Positions 1 to 7,398 are shown, counted from the first letter of the stretch. The stretch is 64,000 nt of DNA from Guopingia tenuis (GCF_014384805.1 NZ_JACRSS010000001.1:434001-498000), one strand, 5' to 3'. Translations and numbers: made by a program. The notes: a model not told the origin generated them from the sequence alone.

Positions 1-158
1 TTTTTCCGTACATAGAACGGACAGAACAGGGCTTGCGGCCCGCTGTGGGCGGTCTTTTTTCCTTTCCGCTAAAGATACATTTCAAAGGCCGCCAGCTACC
101 CGCTGGTCGTGGATTTTTCAAAATTTCTTTTGCTTCTGTAATCCGGGCAACAGGGTTT

Positions 159-316
159 TGGCAACTGGCGGGGCAGAGAATTTTCCCTTTCACTCCCTAC
201 ACCACCGCGTTTTGAAATTTGCCAAACAAAACGGCTTATTTTCTCTTTGCTTCTTACTACGGACAAAAATCAAAAATGCCAAACGCCGGGGCAGAAAAAT
301 TTCCCCTTCACTTACT
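159..316. repeat. Imperfect direct repeat in the element's non-coding end
   Basis: Two copies of about 40 bp, at 159-198 and 277-316, share most positions, including the blocks CGGGGCAGA and TTTCACT-like or TTCACTT. Each copy has a run of G, then an A/T stretch, then a run of C, so it is roughly palindromic in its centre. They lie downstream of the orf8-like gene, where such elements carry integrase or excisionase binding sites; that role is an inference. The rest of 1-442 shows short frames only and no convincing gene. Confidence 0.5.
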
Positions 317-442
317 ACTACAATCCGAACAGGGCAAAATGGCCGGGAATGCAGCCGGACAACAAAAAAAGCAGCAAATCTTTTTCAGACTTACTGCTTT
401 CACTGGCCGCGCCGGTGGGCGGCGGGTATTCAGTTGTAAAGT

Positions 443-640
443 TTATCGGTCAAAACGAAATTTGAATAGCGCGGCAATTAGCTTCTGCTTCACATATTCC
501 TCAACCTCGGCGTTGACCTGCCCGTGTACTTTGGAAAAGTAGCGGATATATCCGGCATAGTGGGAAAGAACGGTGTCGATTGCGTCCGGGTCGCCCTCAT
601 GGGCTTTGACGATTGTTTCATAGGAGAGAAGTTTACTCAT
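443..640 (-). CDS. Small helix-turn-helix protein, Tn916 Orf8-like
   Basis: A 65-residue protein whose N-terminal pattern (ETIVKAHEGDPDAIDTVLSHY, an amphipathic helical segment) matches the short helix-turn-helix proteins found next to the sigma-like gene in Tn916-type elements. The start at 640 is chosen because GGAGGG stands at the right distance before that ATG; the frame stays open further upstream. It overlaps the end of the sigma-like gene by 8 bp, which suggests translational coupling. In Tn916 relatives this pair is linked to control of transfer and excision genes. The exact role here is inferred from family and position. Confidence 0.75.
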   Translation of the reverse strand: MSKLLSYETIVKAHEGDPDAIDTVLSHYAGYIRYFSKVHGQVNAEVEEYVKQKLIAALFKFRFDR

Positions 641-1055
641 AGTCTTTTCCCTCCATAAGCCGCCGTAGCCGCTGCAAGGCAAGCTGGATATGCCGCCCCG
701 CTGTGCTGCGTGTCCGGCCGATATGTACGCCGATCACTCGCTGCGGCTGGCGCAGGAAATAGTAACGGAAGATTTCTTCCTGTGTCTGCTCCGGCAAAAG
801 GGCAAGGGCGGCGGCAAGTTCCGCATGGTATAGAACGGCGGTCTGCCCGCAGGCAGTAAAAAAATATTCTTCAAACTGCTCCGGCTCGGCAAGCTGGACA
901 AACTTCTCATTCATCAGATAGTCAAGGGAAACTTCCCGTTCCCACCTCCGGCGCAGCTTCAAAATTATATCTATGGCGGCGTGACGAATGACAACCTTGC
1001 AAAAGGCGTTAAAGGTGTACTGGATATGCACCTTGTAGGCTTCATCTTCGGTCAT
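633..1055 (-). CDS. Sigma-70-like regulator, Tn916 Orf7-like
   Basis: A 140-residue protein resembling the small sigma-70-family regulators of conjugative elements. The N-terminal half (HIQYTFNAFCKVVIRHAAI) is a short region-2-like helix bundle, and the C-terminal part (QRVIGVHIGRTRSTAGRHIQ) resembles a region-4 helix-turn-helix that reads DNA. The frame is open upstream to 1130, but the ATG at 1055 has a strong GAGGGGG ribosome binding site, so I use that start. It is co-transcribed with the overlapping orf8-like gene. In Tn916 the homologue promotes transcription of downstream mobilisation genes; here that is an inference from family and order. Confidence 0.8.
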   Translation of the reverse strand: MTEDEAYKVHIQYTFNAFCKVVIRHAAIDIILKLRRRWEREVSLDYLMNEKFVQLAEPEQFEEYFFTACGQTAVLYHAELAAALALLPEQTQEEIFRYYFLRQPQRVIGVHIGRTRSTAGRHIQLALQRLRRLMEGKDYE

Positions 1056-1214
1056 GGAAATTCCCCCTCTCTGATAATAGTGCGGGGCGGCAGCACTCCT
1101 TGCTGTCGCCCCTTGATTGCCTATCTGCAAAGGCGGGCGGGGCTGTCAACGGCGGCGCGGTACGCGCCGTTCATCTTGACCGTTGACTGGCTCGGCTGGC
1201 TTTGCTATTTAACA

Positions 1215-1820
1215 TCATACATTACTTGACTTGTAAAACGCGATATAACCGGCTTCTGTTGGGTGGTCGGCAATTAAGCAGTTGCCTTCTCTTAATACAT
1301 TAACGGCAATAAGCAAATCAGCTCCTGCGGCAATAAAATTAACCATTAGAGTAAGCAAAGACACTGTGCCAGGATATACGAAAACAAACAGTATGCTGCC
1401 TAATCCCAATATTACAAAAGGTGCCAAAACTCCAGTTAAGTACGATTTCTTTTTCAACGCCACCTTACAAGCACAACTTGGCATCATTGCGTTGATATTA
1501 AACCGAACCACCTTCCAGCCTTTACCGCTTGAAATTGCCCAACCGATACCATGCAACAACTCATGTATTACAACTGAGATAGCAATAATGGCTATAAACA
1601 TAATGTAAAAAGAAAGTCCGCCGACTTCTGACAAATGCGCTCTTTCAATTAAGAGAAAGCGATACAATAAGCCCAAAGTTATTACGAACGGGAGTGCGTA
1701 AACAATTCCTAAAACCATTGCCTTTCCAGACGGAATTATGACATCTTTTTCTCTGAACCCATTTGCTTTTAGGTCAGCTTGCACCCTGTTAAAATCCTTG
1801 TTTTCTTTTTTTGATTTCAT
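1215..1820 (-). CDS. DUF3267 putative membrane zinc peptidase
   Basis: A 201-residue integral membrane protein with about four hydrophobic segments. The second is followed by VIHELLHGIGW, an HExxH-type zinc-binding motif (His-Glu-Leu-Leu-His) characteristic of DUF3267 putative zincins. A later conserved block near NINAMMPSCACKVALKK resembles the substrate-facing loop of this family. Substrate and partners are unknown. It has its own promoter (1861-1889) and a GGAGGTG ribosome binding site, and is separated from the preceding XRE operon by a terminator, so it is an independent unit in the mobile element. Catalysis is suggested only by the motif. Confidence 0.75.
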   Translation of the reverse strand: MKSKKENKDFNRVQADLKANGFREKDVIIPSGKAMVLGIVYALPFVITLGLLYRFLLIERAHLSEVGGLSFYIMFIAIIAISVVIHELLHGIGWAISSGKGWKVVRFNINAMMPSCACKVALKKKSYLTGVLAPFVILGLGSILFVFVYPGTVSLLTLMVNFIAAGADLLIAVNVLREGNCLIADHPTEAGYIAFYKSSNV

Positions 1821-1860
1821 AATGACACCTCCTGCTTAAAGCGTTCACTTCCACGCATAC

Positions 1861-1889
1861 AGTATATATTATTTCGTTCTATATGTCAA
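1861..1889 (-). promoter_or_regulatory. Promoter of the DUF3267 gene
   Basis: On the minus strand, TTGACA (1884-1889) and TATACT (1861-1866) are separated by exactly 17 bp, a near-consensus housekeeping promoter. Transcription would start about 30 bp before the DUF3267 start codon. Confidence 0.75.
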
Positions 1890-1908
1890 GTATTTCATAC
1901 ATCAAAGT

Positions 1909-1937
1909 GGAAATAAATAGCCGTCAAAGACGGCTAC
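1909..1937 (-). terminator. Terminator after the XRE/membrane operon
   Basis: A perfect stem, TAGCCGTC pairing with GACGGCTA around an AAA loop, lies about 25 bp after the membrane-protein stop. On the minus strand it is followed by TTTATTT. It separates the XRE operon from the DUF3267 gene. Confidence 0.65.
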
Positions 1938-1959
1938 TTGTATTTGACAATGTGACGGA

Positions 1960-2310
1960 TTACTCTCTGTGCCTTAAAATAAGTATTCCTACTATCTCAA
2001 AAATTACTGTTATGTTGAAAATGAGCTGAATAGAGTTTACAGCTAAAAATGCGTCCAGCACAAGAACCTCCCCACCAGATGATTGCTGAACAGCAATATA
2101 CTGCATATACTGGCTGAATAGCGTAGCACAAATACCAAAACAGATCAATGCCACGATACTCGCTTTTCCAATAATTTTCCTGCCGCGTTCATCTCGGCTG
2201 CTCTTACAGAAGAACAGAAACAAAAGAGCTATAAACAGCAGAACACCAATAACCATATTAACAAAAGTTGCCTGTCGATTAGACAGCAAGGAATAGAAGA
2301 AATCCTCCAT
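1960..2310 (-). CDS. Small membrane protein paired with an XRE regulator
   Basis: A 116-residue hydrophobic protein with about four predicted membrane segments and no recognised catalytic motif. It begins three bases after the stop of the XRE regulator gene and has a GGGGG ribosome binding site, so the two form a tight operon. Gene pairs of a YozG-like XRE regulator and a small membrane protein are frequent in Firmicutes chromosomes and mobile elements, but their physiological role is not established. I do not recognise a specific family for this protein. Confidence 0.65.
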   Translation of the reverse strand: MEDFFYSLLSNRQATFVNMVIGVLLFIALLFLFFCKSSRDERGRKIIGKASIVALICFGICATLFSQYMQYIAVQQSSGGEVLVLDAFLAVNSIQLIFNITVIFEIVGILILRHRE

Positions 2311-2313
2311 TTT

Positions 2314-2535
2314 CTATGCCCCCTTAAAATCAAATAAATCTTCAATCGTAACATCAAACACCCTCGCAATACTATATGCCAAGAGCATAGATGGGTTGTA
2401 ACGGTTTCGTTCAAGCTGCATGATGGTCTGGCGGGACACACCGACTAAATCGGCAAGTTCCTGCTGCGTCATTCGCTTGGTTGCCCTGTACACATGGATT
2501 TTACTTTCAAAAGTGTACTTACTTTTTCCCGCCAT
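2314..2535 (-). CDS. XRE-family transcriptional regulator (YozG-like)
   Basis: A 73-residue helix-turn-helix protein. TQQELADLVGVSRQTIMQLE forms the helix-turn-helix and YNPSMLLAYSIARVFDVTIE the supporting helices, as in small YozG/Cro-like repressors; it ends with the typical IEDLFDF tail. Its promoter (2569-2597) carries an 8-bp perfect inverted repeat overlapping the -35 box, a likely autoregulatory operator. It heads a two-gene operon with the downstream membrane protein and is probably cargo of the mobile element. Confidence 0.85.
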   Translation of the reverse strand: MAGKSKYTFESKIHVYRATKRMTQQELADLVGVSRQTIMQLERNRYNPSMLLAYSIARVFDVTIEDLFDFKGA

Positions 2536-2568
2536 CTGTTCACCGCCTTCCTCTAAGATTTATTTTTC

Positions 2569-2603
2569 AGTATAACATATTTCTTACTTTATGTCTAAGA
2601 AAT
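2569..2603 (-). promoter_or_regulatory. Promoter and probable operator of the XRE operon
   Basis: On the minus strand, TAGACA (2592-2597) and TATACT (2569-2574) are spaced 17 bp. A perfect inverted repeat, ATTTCTTA (2579-2586) and TAAGAAAT (2596-2603), overlaps the -35 box and the spacer. That is the position expected for repression by the encoded XRE protein. Binding is an inference. Confidence 0.65.
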
Positions 2604-2650
2604 TTTTTTGACGGAATAGGGCTGCTGTCTATCAAATTCTTTGTGTTACT

Positions 2651-3016
2651 TTATGGCACATGAGCATTGGTGTGGGCCAGCTCATCTACTAACACGGTAT
2701 CCGGATGCCTCTGAATAATGGCCTGGGTATCCATCTCATGCAGCCGGATTCCGCAGTGGGTAATTTCAATCGTGGGGATCTGCGGCAGGTCTCCCAGCTG
2801 CTCGATTGTGTCCTTTCGGCTATGCGGCTCAAAATACCCGATCACCACATCGCGCCCCCGCTTCAGCATGCGGTTGGCGGAAGCAAGCATGGTGTATGTT
2901 TTCCCGACGCCCGGCGCATATCCCAGAAATACTTTCAGGCGCCCCCGGTCCTGGATCTTTTCTTCTTCCCGATATTTTCGCAGGGCTTCCTGCGGCGTCA
3001 GCCGTTCCTCTCTCAT
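2651..3016 (-). pseudogene. KdpD-like sensor protein fragment cut by the element
   Basis: 121 residues matching the N-terminal KdpD domain: a Walker A motif in GYAPGVGKTYTML (about residues 32-44), the segment GYFEPHSRKDT and the Walker B region VLVDELAHTN. After DELAHTN only AHVP and a stop follow, whereas intact KdpD continues for hundreds of residues. Start codon and ribosome binding site (AAGGGGAG) are intact, so a truncated product could be made. It is not a copy of the full kdpD at 24.8-27.5 kb; the two differ at many positions. The simplest reading is that a second KdpD-type gene was interrupted by the neighbouring mobile element. The remainder should lie beyond the other element end, outside the window. 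Confidence 0.8.
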
Positions 3017-3175
3017 CTCGCACTCCCCTTGATACAGATCTTTTCATGCCATATTGTTTTTATAAACCTATCTTATGAGATGATTCATTAAGATTGTATA
3101 TGCTTTTCTTTTGAAGTTCAAAAAAACGGTTAAGGCTTTCGTGAGCAAATCAAACTTTCCCCAAAATCCGCAAAT

Positions 3176-3208
3176 AAAAACACACCCATCCTTTCGGAAA
3201 GGTGTGTT
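3176..3208 (-). terminator. Terminator after the DUF1292 gene
   Basis: AACACACC (3179-3186) pairs with GGTGTGTT (3201-3208), and the minus strand continues with TTTTTATTT. It lies 18 bp after the DUF1292 stop codon and closes the ireB-ruvX-DUF1292 unit. Between it and the KdpD fragment start (3017-3175) only an AT-rich promoter-like region is seen. Confidence 0.7.
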
Positions 3209-3225
3209 GGAATTCCTCTTCCTCT

Positions 3226-3528
3226 TTATTCGCCGTCCTCTTCCTCGTCCTCATCGTTATACAGCTCAAGGAATGCGTTCCAGGCGCCTTCCAGCTCCTC
3301 TTCGGTTTCCACCGGAAGGAAAATATCGTCGTCTCCATCCTCCTCCAAACGCATAATCAACACTTCGCCGTCCTCAAAGTCCTCCAGAGGTGTAACGGGC
3401 AACAGCGAAACATAGAAATTTTCGCCGTATTCAAAGGTCAAAAGATGTTCAAACTGCACCTTGTTGCCCTCATCATCCGTCAATTCCAGGATATTTTCAT
3501 TCAAAACCTGATTTTCCTTCTCACTCAT
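3226..3528 (-). CDS. DUF1292 protein (YrzB-like)
   Basis: A 100-residue very acidic protein. The middle carries the DUF1292 signature (ELTDDEGNKVQFEHLLTFEY followed by EVLIMRLEED); the tail is almost entirely Asp and Glu. Its function is unknown, but it is consistently encoded after ireB and ruvX in Firmicutes, as here: it starts 24 bp downstream of ruvX on the same strand. The order matches yrzL-yrrK-yrzB of Bacillus. Confidence 0.85.
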   Translation of the reverse strand: MSEKENQVLNENILELTDDEGNKVQFEHLLTFEYGENFYVSLLPVTPLEDFEDGEVLIMRLEEDGDDDIFLPVETEEELEGAWNAFLELYNDEDEEEDGE

Positions 3529-3552
3529 GGGATATTTCCTCTCTTTTTCTTT

Positions 3553-3975
3553 TTACTTTAATGAATCAAGATAGCCCTGCAAAATGGTCACAGCCGCCAG
3601 CTTGTCGATCACCTTCCGGCGCTTTTTCCGGCTGACATCCGCCTCCAACAGCGCCCGTTCCGCAAAAACCGTTGTCAGGCGCTCGTCGGAAAAAATAATT
3701 TCCGTTCCTGTCGCCTCTTCCACCAGGGCGGCAAATGCCCTCACCTTTTCTGCCTGCGGCCCAATCGTTCCGTTCATGTTTTTGGGAAGCCCGCAGACGA
3801 TACTCTCTGCATTTTGCTGCAAAAATAGCTCTTTGATATGGGCAACGTCCTCGCTCTCGCTTTGGCGGGTATATGTCTCATATCCCTGGGCCGTAATACG
3901 CAGGGCATCCGAAAAGGCAATGCCGATCCGCTTATCGCCCACATCCAGCCCCATAATTTTTTTTGTATAAATCAA
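3553..3975 (-). CDS. ruvX: RuvX/YqgF-family putative Holliday junction resolvase
   Basis: 140 residues, the usual length. RNase H-like fold motifs are visible: IMGLDVGDKRIGIAFSD at the N-terminus with the first catalytic Asp, IVCGLPKNMNG in the middle and FSDERLTT with the second acidic pair near residue 98. Family members act in nucleic-acid processing, including 16S rRNA 5' maturation in some bacteria and proposed Holliday junction cleavage. The start is a TTG at 3975 with AGAGG before it; the next ATG (codon 8) lacks a ribosome binding site and would remove part of the first strand. It sits between ireB and the DUF1292 gene. Confidence 0.9.
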   Translation of the reverse strand: MIYTKKIMGLDVGDKRIGIAFSDALRITAQGYETYTRQSESEDVAHIKELFLQQNAESIVCGLPKNMNGTIGPQAEKVRAFAALVEEATGTEIIFSDERLTTVFAERALLEADVSRKKRRKVIDKLAAVTILQGYLDSLK

Positions 3976-3985
3976 TGGGAAACCT

Positions 3986-4243
3986 CTAATTCAGCGTTTC
4001 AATATAGCTGGATACAATTTCTTCCAAAAGCTCGTCCCGATCCAGCCGGGTCAGTAGCTTGCGGGCGCCGTTATGGCTTGTGATATATGTCGGATCGCCG
4101 GAAAGGATATACCCAACCAACTGGTTTTGGGGATCATATCCCTTTTCCCGCATGGCGTCGCAAACCAGCTTGATGATGCCGCGCGCGGGATTTTCCATTT
4201 CTTTGGATAAAACAAAGGTCGTCGTCTGATCTAGCTTCTTCAT
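3986..4243 (-). CDS. ireB: IreB-family regulatory phosphoprotein
   Basis: 85 residues matching the IreB/YrzL family (DUF965): the N-terminus MKKLDQTTTF contains the threonines phosphorylated by the Ser/Thr kinase IreK in Enterococcus, and the core GYDPQNQLVGYILSGDPTYI is typical. In Enterococcus IreB is a negative regulator of cephalosporin resistance; a similar kinase link here is inferred. It is the first gene of the ireB-ruvX-DUF1292 unit. In many Firmicutes alaS precedes ireB; here it does not. Confidence 0.92.
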   Translation of the reverse strand: MKKLDQTTTFVLSKEMENPARGIIKLVCDAMREKGYDPQNQLVGYILSGDPTYITSHNGARKLLTRLDRDELLEEIVSSYIETLN

Positions 4244-4414
4244 TCCAGTTCTCCTTCCTTATGCCACTTCCATTATATACTATATCCGGCGGTATTTCAA
4301 TAAAACCGATCCAGTTATTTTCGGCAAATCTCAAAATAAACCGACGTTTTTCCCAGGTTTTACAAAGTGGTTACAACTTTTCTGCCACGCGGTTATATTC
4401 TGCCCTTTTAGCCA

Positions 4415-4449
4415 TAAAAAACCGCCCTCCCCGGTCCGGCAGAAAGCGG
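4415..4449 (-). terminator. Terminator after the 51-residue membrane protein
   Basis: CCGC (4422-4425) pairs with GCGG (4446-4449), with further CCGG pairing inside, and the minus strand then reads TTTTTT. It lies just after the stop of the small membrane protein gene. The rest of 4244-4414 shows no gene. Confidence 0.55.
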
Positions 4450-4460
4450 CTTTTCGCATG

Positions 4461-4616
4461 TCAATGGCAAATTTTGTGAAGGGCGCAGTTCATGGTTCTT
4501 CTGCCCTTTCGGATTGCCCTTCTCACCTGCGGCTTCACATACGGCATGGCGATGACGGCCGCGGCGGCGCCGACCATGCTGCCTGCAACCAGCCCAAAGA
4601 TAAGATTCCCTCGCAT
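4461..4616 (-). CDS. Small glycine/alanine-rich membrane protein
   Basis: A 51-residue protein with one hydrophobic segment (NLIFGLVAGSMVGAAAAVIA) followed by a basic tail (QVRRAIRKGRR), which suggests one membrane span with a cytoplasmic basic C-terminus. It resembles short YtxH-like proteins, but the match is too short to name. The ATG at 4616 is preferred because GAGGAG precedes it; the frame is open a little further upstream. It is flanked by terminators on both sides and is therefore a single-gene unit. Confidence 0.6.
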   Translation of the reverse strand: MRGNLIFGLVAGSMVGAAAAVIAMPYVKPQVRRAIRKGRRTMNCALHKICH

Positions 4617-4690
4617 GGTGCAACACTCCTCTCTTTTTTTATTTTCAGTTTTATCCTGCACAGTTTTTGGAAAAATACACTATGCAAATT

Positions 4691-4724
4691 TTTCAAAAAA
4701 AACCGCCCCTTTCAGGGCGGTTTT
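4691..4724 (-). terminator. Terminator after the cysteine desulfurase gene
   Basis: AAAACCGCCC (4699-4708) and GGGCGGTTTT (4715-4724) form a perfect 10-bp stem, and the minus strand continues with a run of T. It is a strong intrinsic terminator 20 bp after the stop. Confidence 0.85.
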
Positions 4725-4743
4725 GCGCTTTTTTATTAAATGA

Positions 4744-5880
4744 CTATTTTTCCTTTTGCTCCGCGATTTTTTTTAACACATCCACTGTCCGGTCAAGCTC
4801 CTCCCGGGTTGTCTCCCGGCCCATGGTAAACCGGAGGGCACTTCGCGCCTCCCGCTCGGAAAGCCCCATGGCCAGAAGCACATGCGACGCTTCCACCGAG
4901 CCGGACGTACAGGCCGATCCGCTGGAGCAGGCGATTCCCTCCAGATCCAGATGAAAGAGCGCAGCCTCCGAGCGGACAGAGGGCAGCGAAATATTCACAT
5001 TTCCCGGCAATCGGTCTTCCGCATGCCCGTTGAGCCGTGTCCCAGGAATCTCTTTTTGCAGGCGGGAAAGCATATGGGCGCTGAGCTTCCCGAGGCGGCG
5101 CGTTTCCTCCGGCATTTCCTGCATGGCCAGTGTAATCGCCTCCCCCATCCCAACAATCGAAGCTACATTTTCCGTCCCGGCTCGGCGCCGGCGCTCCTGG
5201 GCGCCGCCCTGCAAAAATTTCTCTATTGTGACCCCATTTCGGATATACAGCGCCCCCACTCCTTTGGGAGCATAGAATTTATGGCCGGAAAGCGAGAGCA
5301 TATCGATTCCCATATTCTCCACGTCGATGGGCACATGTCCCACCGCCTGTACGGCGTCCACATGAAACAGTATGCCCTTTTCCCGGGCCAGCTCCCCGAT
5401 TTCCCGAATGGGATTGATGGTTCCCACTTCATTGTTGGCGAACATCACGCTGATGAGAACGGTGTCCGGACGGATCGCACCCGCCACATCTCCGGCGCTG
5501 ACCTGCCCGGAGGAATCCACATCCAGATATGTGACCTCCCATCCCAGCTTTTCCAGATATTTACACGAATCCAAAACGGCGTGATGCTCCACCTTTGTCG
5601 TAATAATATGTCTGCCCTTCTTTACATTTTCCAAAGCTGCGCCCCGAATGGCCCAATTATCGCTCTCGGTCCCGCACCCTGTAAAGAAAATCTCCCGGGC
5701 CGCCCGGGCCCCCAGCGCCGCGCGCACCTGCTCCCGCGCCCGATCCAGCGCCTTATGGGCGCTTCTCCCCAGGGCATAGACGCTGGAGGGATTTCCATAT
5801 TCCTCTTTCAGATAGGGAAGCATGGCGTCAAAAACCTCATCCCGGATTTTTGTCGTCGCCGCATGATCCAGATAAATCAT
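4744..5880 (-). CDS. Cysteine desulfurase (NifS/IscS family)
   Basis: 378 residues. It removes sulfur from cysteine for Fe-S clusters or thio-modification, using pyridoxal phosphate. The PLP lysine is in LSGHKFYAPKGVG (about residue 205) and the catalytic cysteine in ACSSGSACTSGSV (about residue 322). N-terminal YLDHAATTKI is typical. No iscU, mnmA or thiI is adjacent, so the acceptor is unclear; in Clostridia a similar gene often pairs with iscU or mnmA. The start has GGAGGAAACG before it. It is bracketed by terminators and is probably transcribed alone. Assignment to the family is firm, the subtype is not. Confidence 0.93.
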   Translation of the reverse strand: MIYLDHAATTKIRDEVFDAMLPYLKEEYGNPSSVYALGRSAHKALDRAREQVRAALGARAAREIFFTGCGTESDNWAIRGAALENVKKGRHIITTKVEHHAVLDSCKYLEKLGWEVTYLDVDSSGQVSAGDVAGAIRPDTVLISVMFANNEVGTINPIREIGELAREKGILFHVDAVQAVGHVPIDVENMGIDMLSLSGHKFYAPKGVGALYIRNGVTIEKFLQGGAQERRRRAGTENVASIVGMGEAITLAMQEMPEETRRLGKLSAHMLSRLQKEIPGTRLNGHAEDRLPGNVNISLPSVRSEAALFHLDLEGIACSSGSACTSGSVEASHVLLAMGLSEREARSALRFTMGRETTREELDRTVDVLKKIAEQKEK

Positions 5881-5973
5881 CGTTTCCTCCTTTCCCTTCT
5901 TGCCGCTGCCAACTGCCGCGGCCGCAAACTTGTATTTTTTTGCCTATGCGCCGCTTTTTCACCATAAAATCTG

Positions 5974-6000
5974 ATAAAAAAAGGCTGCGCCAGGCAACCT
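5974..6000 (-). terminator. Terminator after pgeF
   Basis: On the minus strand AGGTTGC and GCAGCCT pair (one G-T wobble) around CTGGC, followed by TTTTTTT. It closes the nrdR-pgeF unit before the cysteine desulfurase gene. Confidence 0.7.
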
Positions 6001-6022
6001 GTTTTTCCTATTGCATTGTCCG

Positions 6023-6862
6023 CTACCGCTGGATCTGAATGAACGAGCCCATGGCGCCCGTTTGTCCGTGATCCCGGCGGTAGGAATAAAACAAGTCTGT
6101 ATTACAATATGTGCACAGCCCGCTTAAGGTGACGTTTTCCGGCGGCACTCCATGGGCCTCCATCTGCAAAAGCAGAACGCTCCATAAATCGACATACATC
6201 CTGCCTTCCCGATGTTCCAGCACCAGCCCGCCGAATTTTTCCCGGAATTTCCCACCCACATCTTCCTGCACTTCAAAGCAGCAGGGGCCGATAGACGGGC
6301 CGATTCCGAAGAGAATCTCCTCCGGCCGGATTCCTTTTTCCTCCCGGAATTTCCGCACAATGGTGGCGATCACATCGCCGTATGTCCCCCGCCATCCGGC
6401 ATGGCAGACGCCTGCTGCGCGCCCCTTTTTATCTGCAAAGAAGATGGGATTGCAGTCGGCATGAATGGTGACTGCCGTAACCCCCGGTTCGCTCACCGCC
6501 ACACCATCGCAGAAGGGCAGCGTGTTTTCCCGCCAAATGCCCATTCCAAAATGCTCCTGCCCGGCAAAGGCGATGTTTGTCCCATGTTCATAGTGGCAGA
6601 GCACAAGGCTTTCCGGATCTATTTCCAGAGTTTTCGCGGCGATTTTAAAGTTTTCAAAAATATTTTTTTCGTCCTGCTCCCGTTTAAAGCTGAGATTCAG
6701 GCTGGAAAAACATCCTCGGCTGACTCCGCCGATGCGGGACATAAACCCATGGCGCAGAAATCCCAGTTCTTCAAAAGATGGAATGGTGAAATAAACGACG
6801 CCGTCCTTTGTGTTTTGGCGAAATCCCCGCCGGATCTTCGCCCGATAGGCCTGCAAATCCAT
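6023..6862 (-). CDS. pgeF: PgeF/YfiH-family (LACC1-like) purine nucleoside phosphorylase or laccase-domain protein
   Basis: 279 residues with the Cu-oxidase_4 domain. Family motifs are TIHADCNPIFFADKK (metal-binding His and Cys), VCHAGWRGTYGDV (second His) and GPSIGPCCFEVQ. Bacterial members remove wrongly incorporated L-serine adducts of UDP-MurNAc in E. coli, while human LACC1 and bacterial relatives are reported to act on purine nucleosides; which applies here is not decided by sequence. Its start abuts the nrdR stop directly (TAG at 6863), so the two are co-transcribed. Confidence 0.88.
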   Translation of the reverse strand: MDLQAYRAKIRRGFRQNTKDGVVYFTIPSFEELGFLRHGFMSRIGGVSRGCFSSLNLSFKREQDEKNIFENFKIAAKTLEIDPESLVLCHYEHGTNIAFAGQEHFGMGIWRENTLPFCDGVAVSEPGVTAVTIHADCNPIFFADKKGRAAGVCHAGWRGTYGDVIATIVRKFREEKGIRPEEILFGIGPSIGPCCFEVQEDVGGKFREKFGGLVLEHREGRMYVDLWSVLLLQMEAHGVPPENVTLSGLCTYCNTDLFYSYRRDHGQTGAMGSFIQIQR

Positions 6863-7321
6863 CTATTTCTTCTCCGCCACCAGCTTTTTCAGCTCTTCCA
6901 TAAAGGTGCTCACATCCTTGAATTCCCGGTATACCGAGGCGAAGCGGACATAGGCCACCTGGTCGACATCCTTCAGGGAATCCATCACCATGTCCCCGAT
7001 TTTTTCCGCGGGAATTTCCGCTTCCACGCTGTTATATACCTGCCGCTCGATCTCCAGCGCCATATCCTCAATCTTATCTGTGGAGACATTGCGCTTTTCG
7101 CAGGCTTTCATAATTCCCCGCTTGATCTTGTTGATATCGAAATTTTCCCGGCTGCCATCCTTTTTAATCACCATCATGGGCATCTGCTCGGCCTTTTCAT
7201 AGGTGGTAAACCGTCGGCCGCACTTCAGGCATTCCCGCCGCCGGCGCGTGGAAACCCCCTCGTCCAGGGGACGGGAATCGACAACCTTGCTTTCCGGATA
7301 GCCGCAGTAAATACATTTCAT
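6863..7321 (-). CDS. nrdR: Transcriptional repressor NrdR
   Basis: 152 residues. An N-terminal zinc ribbon (MKCIYCGYPESKVVDSR, then CLKCGRRF) is followed by an ATP-cone domain (MVIKKDGSRENFDINKIKRG). NrdR senses dATP/ATP and represses ribonucleotide reductase operons. The reading frame is open far upstream, but family alignment and the ribosome binding site AAGGGGAG fix the start at 7321. No nrd genes lie in the window. It is co-transcribed with pgeF. About 75 bp separate it from ymxH. Confidence 0.95.
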   Translation of the reverse strand: MKCIYCGYPESKVVDSRPLDEGVSTRRRRECLKCGRRFTTYEKAEQMPMMVIKKDGSRENFDINKIKRGIMKACEKRNVSTDKIEDMALEIERQVYNSVEAEIPAEKIGDMVMDSLKDVDQVAYVRFASVYREFKDVSTFMEELKKLVAEKK

Positions 7322-7398
7322 AACACAGGTCTCCCCTTCATTCGAGTATATGCCGATTATATCACATTCTGTTCCGGATTGCACGGTTTTTTTGCCCC

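Larger units (their letters stand above)
1..2650. mobile_element. Edge of an integrative/conjugative element
   Basis: This stretch carries genes typical of Tn916/Tn1549-like elements: a small sigma-factor-like protein overlapping a short helix-turn-helix protein (the orf7/orf8 arrangement), plus accessory genes. Beyond it, the reading frame of a KdpD-type protein starts normally at 3016 but stops being KdpD-like after the residues DELAHTN, at about 2660. I infer that the element ends near 2650 and interrupts that gene. Integrase, excisionase and the other end lie outside the window. The DNA from 1215 to 2650 is visibly more AT-rich than the chromosomal genes that follow. Confidence 0.7.

Noticed and set aside
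33..542. Several short plus-strand frames at the left end
   Set aside because: They overlap each other and the element repeats, lack ribosome binding sites and show no family motif.
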